A stretch of 64,000 nucleotides of DNA. Source: Salminus brasiliensis (lineage: Eukaryota > Chordata > Actinopteri > Characiformes > Bryconidae). The stretch spans positions 36,612,842 to 36,676,841 of the forward strand of contig NC_132880.1 of assembly GCF_030463535.1 (NCBI RefSeq), in the 5' to 3' direction. The first letter of the stretch is position 1, and each line of letters begins with the position of its first letter. Of this stretch, positions 63,952-64,000 are shown in pieces. The notes under the pieces were generated by a model. The model was given only the letters and a program-made list of their open reading frames with translations. It did no database searches and was not told the origin of the DNA. Both the position numbers and the translations under genes were made by a program.

Positions 63952-64000
63952 TAACTGAAATGCATTTAGGCCTTACACATGTGAACTTTAACTTTATAAA

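Noticed and set aside
40000..64000. Search for an additional protein gene
   Set aside because: No run of ORFs with splice sites and recognisable domains apart from transposase and LINE remnants.

Overview
This window is vertebrate nuclear DNA, almost certainly from a teleost fish. It holds three intron-containing protein genes with GT-AG introns, surrounded by Tc1-like DNA transposon remnants, tRNA-derived SINEs and microsatellites. The repeat types (SINE heads of the form tggctcagcgg, tails with the igcagacgctcttatcc-type motif, many internally deleted Tc1 elements) suggest an otophysan, perhaps a characiform. That placement is an impression from repeats, not a demonstrated assignment. I recognise no viral, prokaryotic or CRISPR sequence.

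Layout. 1-6.2 kb is intergenic and repeat-rich. 6.5-15.0 kb (+) is nhsl3 (the KIAA1522 orthologue, NHS family), reconstructed here as six coding exons and 1396 aa. 18.25-22.61 kb (-) is yars1 (cytosolic tyrosyl-tRNA synthetase), 13 coding exons and 529 aa, with a probable non-coding first exon near 23.6 kb. 26.94-39.61 kb (-) is an mfsd2a gene (sodium-dependent lysophosphatidylcholine symporter), 14 coding exons and 527 aa. All three models close in frame across every splice junction. From 40 kb to 64 kb I find no convincing gene: the space holds decayed transposons, an L1-like LINE fragment, SINEs, minisatellites and unassigned DNA.

Gene relations. nhsl3 and yars1 are convergent (tail to tail, 3.2 kb apart), as KIAA1522 and YARS1 are in human. 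yars1 and mfsd2a are transcribed in the same direction, with mfsd2a upstream. The three genes have unrelated functions (actin/WAVE-related scaffold, translation, lipid transport), so this is conserved synteny rather than a functional cluster.

The most interesting observation is at the end of nhsl3. A piggyBac-like MITE flanked by TTAA/TCAA begins inside the last coding exon and supplies the final 11-12 codons, the stop codon and the first polyadenylation signals. Other points are nested transposon insertions, two internally deleted Tc1 copies with the same deletion, two different Tc1 transposase remnants lying side by side in opposite orientations, a SINE with a triplicated A-box region and a SINE in which A and B boxes have fused by deletion.
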